This document shows, piece by piece, positions 62,450 to 64,000 of a DNA stretch of 64,000 nt. A model generated the notes under the pieces. The model ran no database searches. It saw nothing but the letters and a program-made list of their open reading frames with translations, and was not told the DNA's origin. Positions within the stretch are counted from its first letter, which is position 1; every line of letters starts with the position of its first letter. This DNA is from Paraburkholderia antibiotica (lineage in GTDB: Bacteria; Pseudomonadota; Gammaproteobacteria; Burkholderiales; Burkholderiaceae). Made by a program: the position numbers and the translations under genes. The DNA is taken from positions 1 to 64,000 of the forward strand of contig NZ_JABBFZ010000015.1 in the NCBI RefSeq assembly GCF_012927125.1. The letters run 5' to 3'.

Positions 62450-62893
62450 TCAGCGATCCACCAGCCGGCTCAAATTCCCCCGCACCCGCTGCAACATCGC
62501 GATCAGCTGCGCGACCTCTTCCTCGCTAAAGCCGCTCAGCGCTTCCAGCGCGACCTCGTCGCCGACCTTGCGCGCCTTGCCGAGCGTGCGCTCGGCCTTC
62601 GCCGTCATGCGCACCTGGCGCTCGCGGCGGTCCTGCGGATTCGCGGTCCGCTCGATCCAGCCGCCCTCCTCCATCCGGTCGAGCAGCCGCCCCGCCGAGA
62701 TCGGCGCGACCTCGAGCAGATCCGCGAGCCGCGCCTGATTGATGTCGCCGTAATGGCTGAGGTAGGCGAGCACCCGGCACTGCGCGCGCGTCAGATCGAC
62801 CGACGACTTCGCGAGATCGTCGAAACGCTTGCCCGACAGGCGTCCGACGTCGGAAATCAGAAAGCCGAAGCGCTCTTCGAATTGGGTTTTCAT
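62450..62893 (-). CDS. MarR-family transcriptional regulator
   Basis: A 147-residue dimeric winged-helix repressor. The wHTH is DLTRAQCRVLAYLSHYGDINQARLADLLEVAPISAGRLLDRMEEGGWIERTANPQDRRERQVRMTAKAE in full sense, with the DR-rich wing at about residues 85-95 and helical dimer ends. It is divergent from the DHA2 exporter and very probably represses it, as EmrR does emrAB. Operator candidate TAAGCATGCTTA lies between the genes. Confidence 0.93.
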   Translation of the reverse strand: MKTQFEERFGFLISDVGRLSGKRFDDLAKSSVDLTRAQCRVLAYLSHYGDINQARLADLLEVAPISAGRLLDRMEEGGWIERTANPQDRRERQVRMTAKAERTLGKARKVGDEVALEALSGFSEEEVAQLIAMLQRVRGNLSRLVDR

Positions 62894-62988
62894 GCGCGGA
62901 TTATACGGAAGCCTTTCGGCCAGAAGCGCCGCCGCGCACGCTTTCGAGCCTCAGCACAACTCCCGATAGCGCAAGCGCGCACAGTCGA

Positions 62989-63005
62989 TATACTAAGCAT
63001 GCTTA
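62989..63005 (+). promoter_or_regulatory. -10 element overlapping a MarR-type palindrome
   Basis: TATACT (62989-62994) is a good -10 for the DHA2 exporter gene. It overlaps by one base the perfect 12-bp palindrome TAAGCATGCTTA (62994-63005), which lies at the expected transcription start. The -35 is poor. Confidence 0.65.
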
Positions 63006-63029
63006 TCAATTCGACCGCCCCCGCTCTTC

Positions 63030-64000
63030 ATGTCCTCCGCCTCCACGCCGGCGAGCGCAGCCGCGCCGCTCAACCGGCCGATGATCACGATCTCGATCAT
63101 GCTCGCGACGCTGATCCAGACGCTCGACAGCACGATCGCCAACGTCGCACTGCCGCACATGCAAGGCACGCTATCCGCGTCGCAGGACGAAATCACGTGG
63201 GTGCTGACCTCCTACATCGTCGCCGCCGCGATCGCCACGCCGCTCACCGGCTGGCTCGCGGACCGGCTCAGCGTGAAGCGGCTGCTGATCGTCGCGATCG
63301 GCGGCTTCACGGTGAGTTCGGCGCTGTGCGGGCTCTCCGAGACGCTGCCGCAGATCGTCGCGTCGCGGCTGTTGCAGGGGATTTTCGGCGCGTCGCTGGT
63401 GCCGCTGTCGCAATCGATCCTGCTCGACATCAACCCGCGCGAAAAGCAGGGTCAGGCGATGGCCGTCTGGGGGATGGGCGTGATGGTCGGGCCGATTCTC
63501 GGGCCGACGCTCGGCGGCTGGCTCACCGATAGCTACAACTGGCGATGGGTGTTTTTCATCAACGTGCCGATCGGCGCGTTCGCCCTGTTCGGCGTCGCGA
63601 CTTTCCTGCCGACACGCGAGCCGAAGCACGACGTGAAATTCGACGCGTTCGGCTTCATCACGCTCGGTCTCGCGATCGGCGCATTGCAGGCGATGCTCGA
63701 TCGCGGCGAACAGCTCGACTGGTTTTCATCGAACGAGATCGTGATCCAGGCGCTCGTCGCGGCGATCAGCTTCGCGTTCTTCCTCGTGCACACGGCGACG
63801 GTCGGCAAGAACTCGTTCTTCAAATATCAGCTACTGAAGGACCCGAACTTCGCGACCGGCACGTTCTTCATCTTCGTGATCGGCGCGGTCATGTATGCGA
63901 CGCGCGCGCTGCTGCCGCCGATGCTGCAAAACCTGATGGGCTATCCGGTCGCGACCACCGGTCTCGTCACCGCGCCGAGCGGCGCGGGCACGATGGTCGC
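63030..64000 (+). CDS. DHA2-family MFS drug exporter (EmrB/QacA-like), partial
   Basis: The first 323 codons of a 14-TM proton-drug antiporter. The opening is MSSASTPASAAAPLNRPMITISIMLATLIQTLDSTIANVALPHMQGTLSASQDEITWVLTSYIVAAAIATPLTGWLADRL in nature, with motif D1 (LDSTIANVALP), motif A (GWLADRLSVKR) and motif C (GVMVGPILGPTLGGWLTD). The gene runs off the right end, so a partner EmrA-type adaptor cannot be seen. ATG 63030 is the in-frame start; it has a weak ribosome site. Control by the divergent MarR gene is likely. Confidence 0.92.
   Translation, partial: MSSASTPASAAAPLNRPMITISIMLATLIQTLDSTIANVALPHMQGTLSASQDEITWVLTSYIVAAAIATPLTGWLADRLSVKRLLIVAIGGFTVSSALCGLSETLPQIVASRLLQGIFGASLVPLSQSILLDINPREKQGQAMAVWGMGVMVGPILGPTLGGWLTDSYNWRWVFFINVPIGAFALFGVATFLPTREPKHDVKFDAFGFITLGLAIGALQAMLDRGEQLDWFSSNEIVIQALVAAISFAFFLVHTATVGKNSFFKYQLLKDPNFATGTFFIFVIGAVMYATRALLPPMLQNLMGYPVATTGLVTAPSGAGTMV

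Noticed and set aside
62999..63029. ATG at 62999 as start of the DHA2 exporter
   Set aside because: It is out of frame with the transporter, and it lies inside the palindromic operator candidate.

Overview
The window is GC-rich chromosomal DNA from a Burkholderia-group betaproteobacterium, most likely Paraburkholderia. Evidence: a BpeAB-OprB-type efflux operon with a divergent TetR gene; the gene order pgk-pyk-fba-purC-purE-purK-sua5; the order recA-recX-DUF2889-sucC-sucD-terC-pilin-pglL; and the codon bias. No phylogenetic test was possible, so genus level is inference.

Layout. 1-4422: end of a formaldehyde-detoxifying alcohol dehydrogenase, a xylulokinase and an NCS2 nucleobase permease. 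4423-4860: non-coding, with a partial tandem duplication, a hexanucleotide repeat and a strong terminator. 4861-11944: tripartite RND efflux operon (minus) and its divergent repressor, separated by a promoter-operator region. 12134-13163: two broken genes, an isochorismatase-like hydrolase and a GlxA/FtrA-type AraC regulator, apparently fused head-to-head by one deletion. 13429-23591: envelope and stress genes (CoxG-like protein, DUF427, exported protein, DegP/MucD protease, two-component system, PBP4, fatty acid hydroxylase, GDSL lipoprotein). 23798-32107: central metabolism (Sua5, PurK, PurE, PurC, Fba, Pyk, Pgk), all minus. 32384-41499: AzlCD exporter, IlvE, zinc-finger protein, WaaF, YheT hydrolase, BepA protease, MoaC, MazG-like hydrolase. 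41624-50409: PglL oligosaccharyltransferase beside a pilin, TerC, SucCD, DUF2889, RecX and RecA with a clear LexA box. 50664-54958: TctDE-like two-component system and an MHS-type MFS transporter.

At 55044 lies tRNA-Met(CAT), followed by an integrated accessory segment (about 55121-61880). It carries a small zinc-ribbon protein, a P2-like tyrosine integrase coupled to an unknown gene, a TTG-start XRE repressor with two matching CTAAG-N5-CTTAG operators, and a 422-residue protein joining a nuclease-like domain, a glycine-rich domain and a DUF6941-like domain. Next come small coiled-coil and lipoprotein-like genes, then a DUF2778/Tlde1-like peptidoglycan toxin overlapping a two-TM candidate immunity protein, and a DUF1493 acyl-carrier-like gene. 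This is the most novel part of the window: it looks like defence and interbacterial-competition cargo on a decayed integrative element.

After a strong terminator at 61881 the ordinary chromosome resumes with an exported protein, a MarR regulator and a divergent DHA2 (EmrB-like) drug exporter cut by the window end. No CRISPR array, rRNA or complete insertion sequence was seen.
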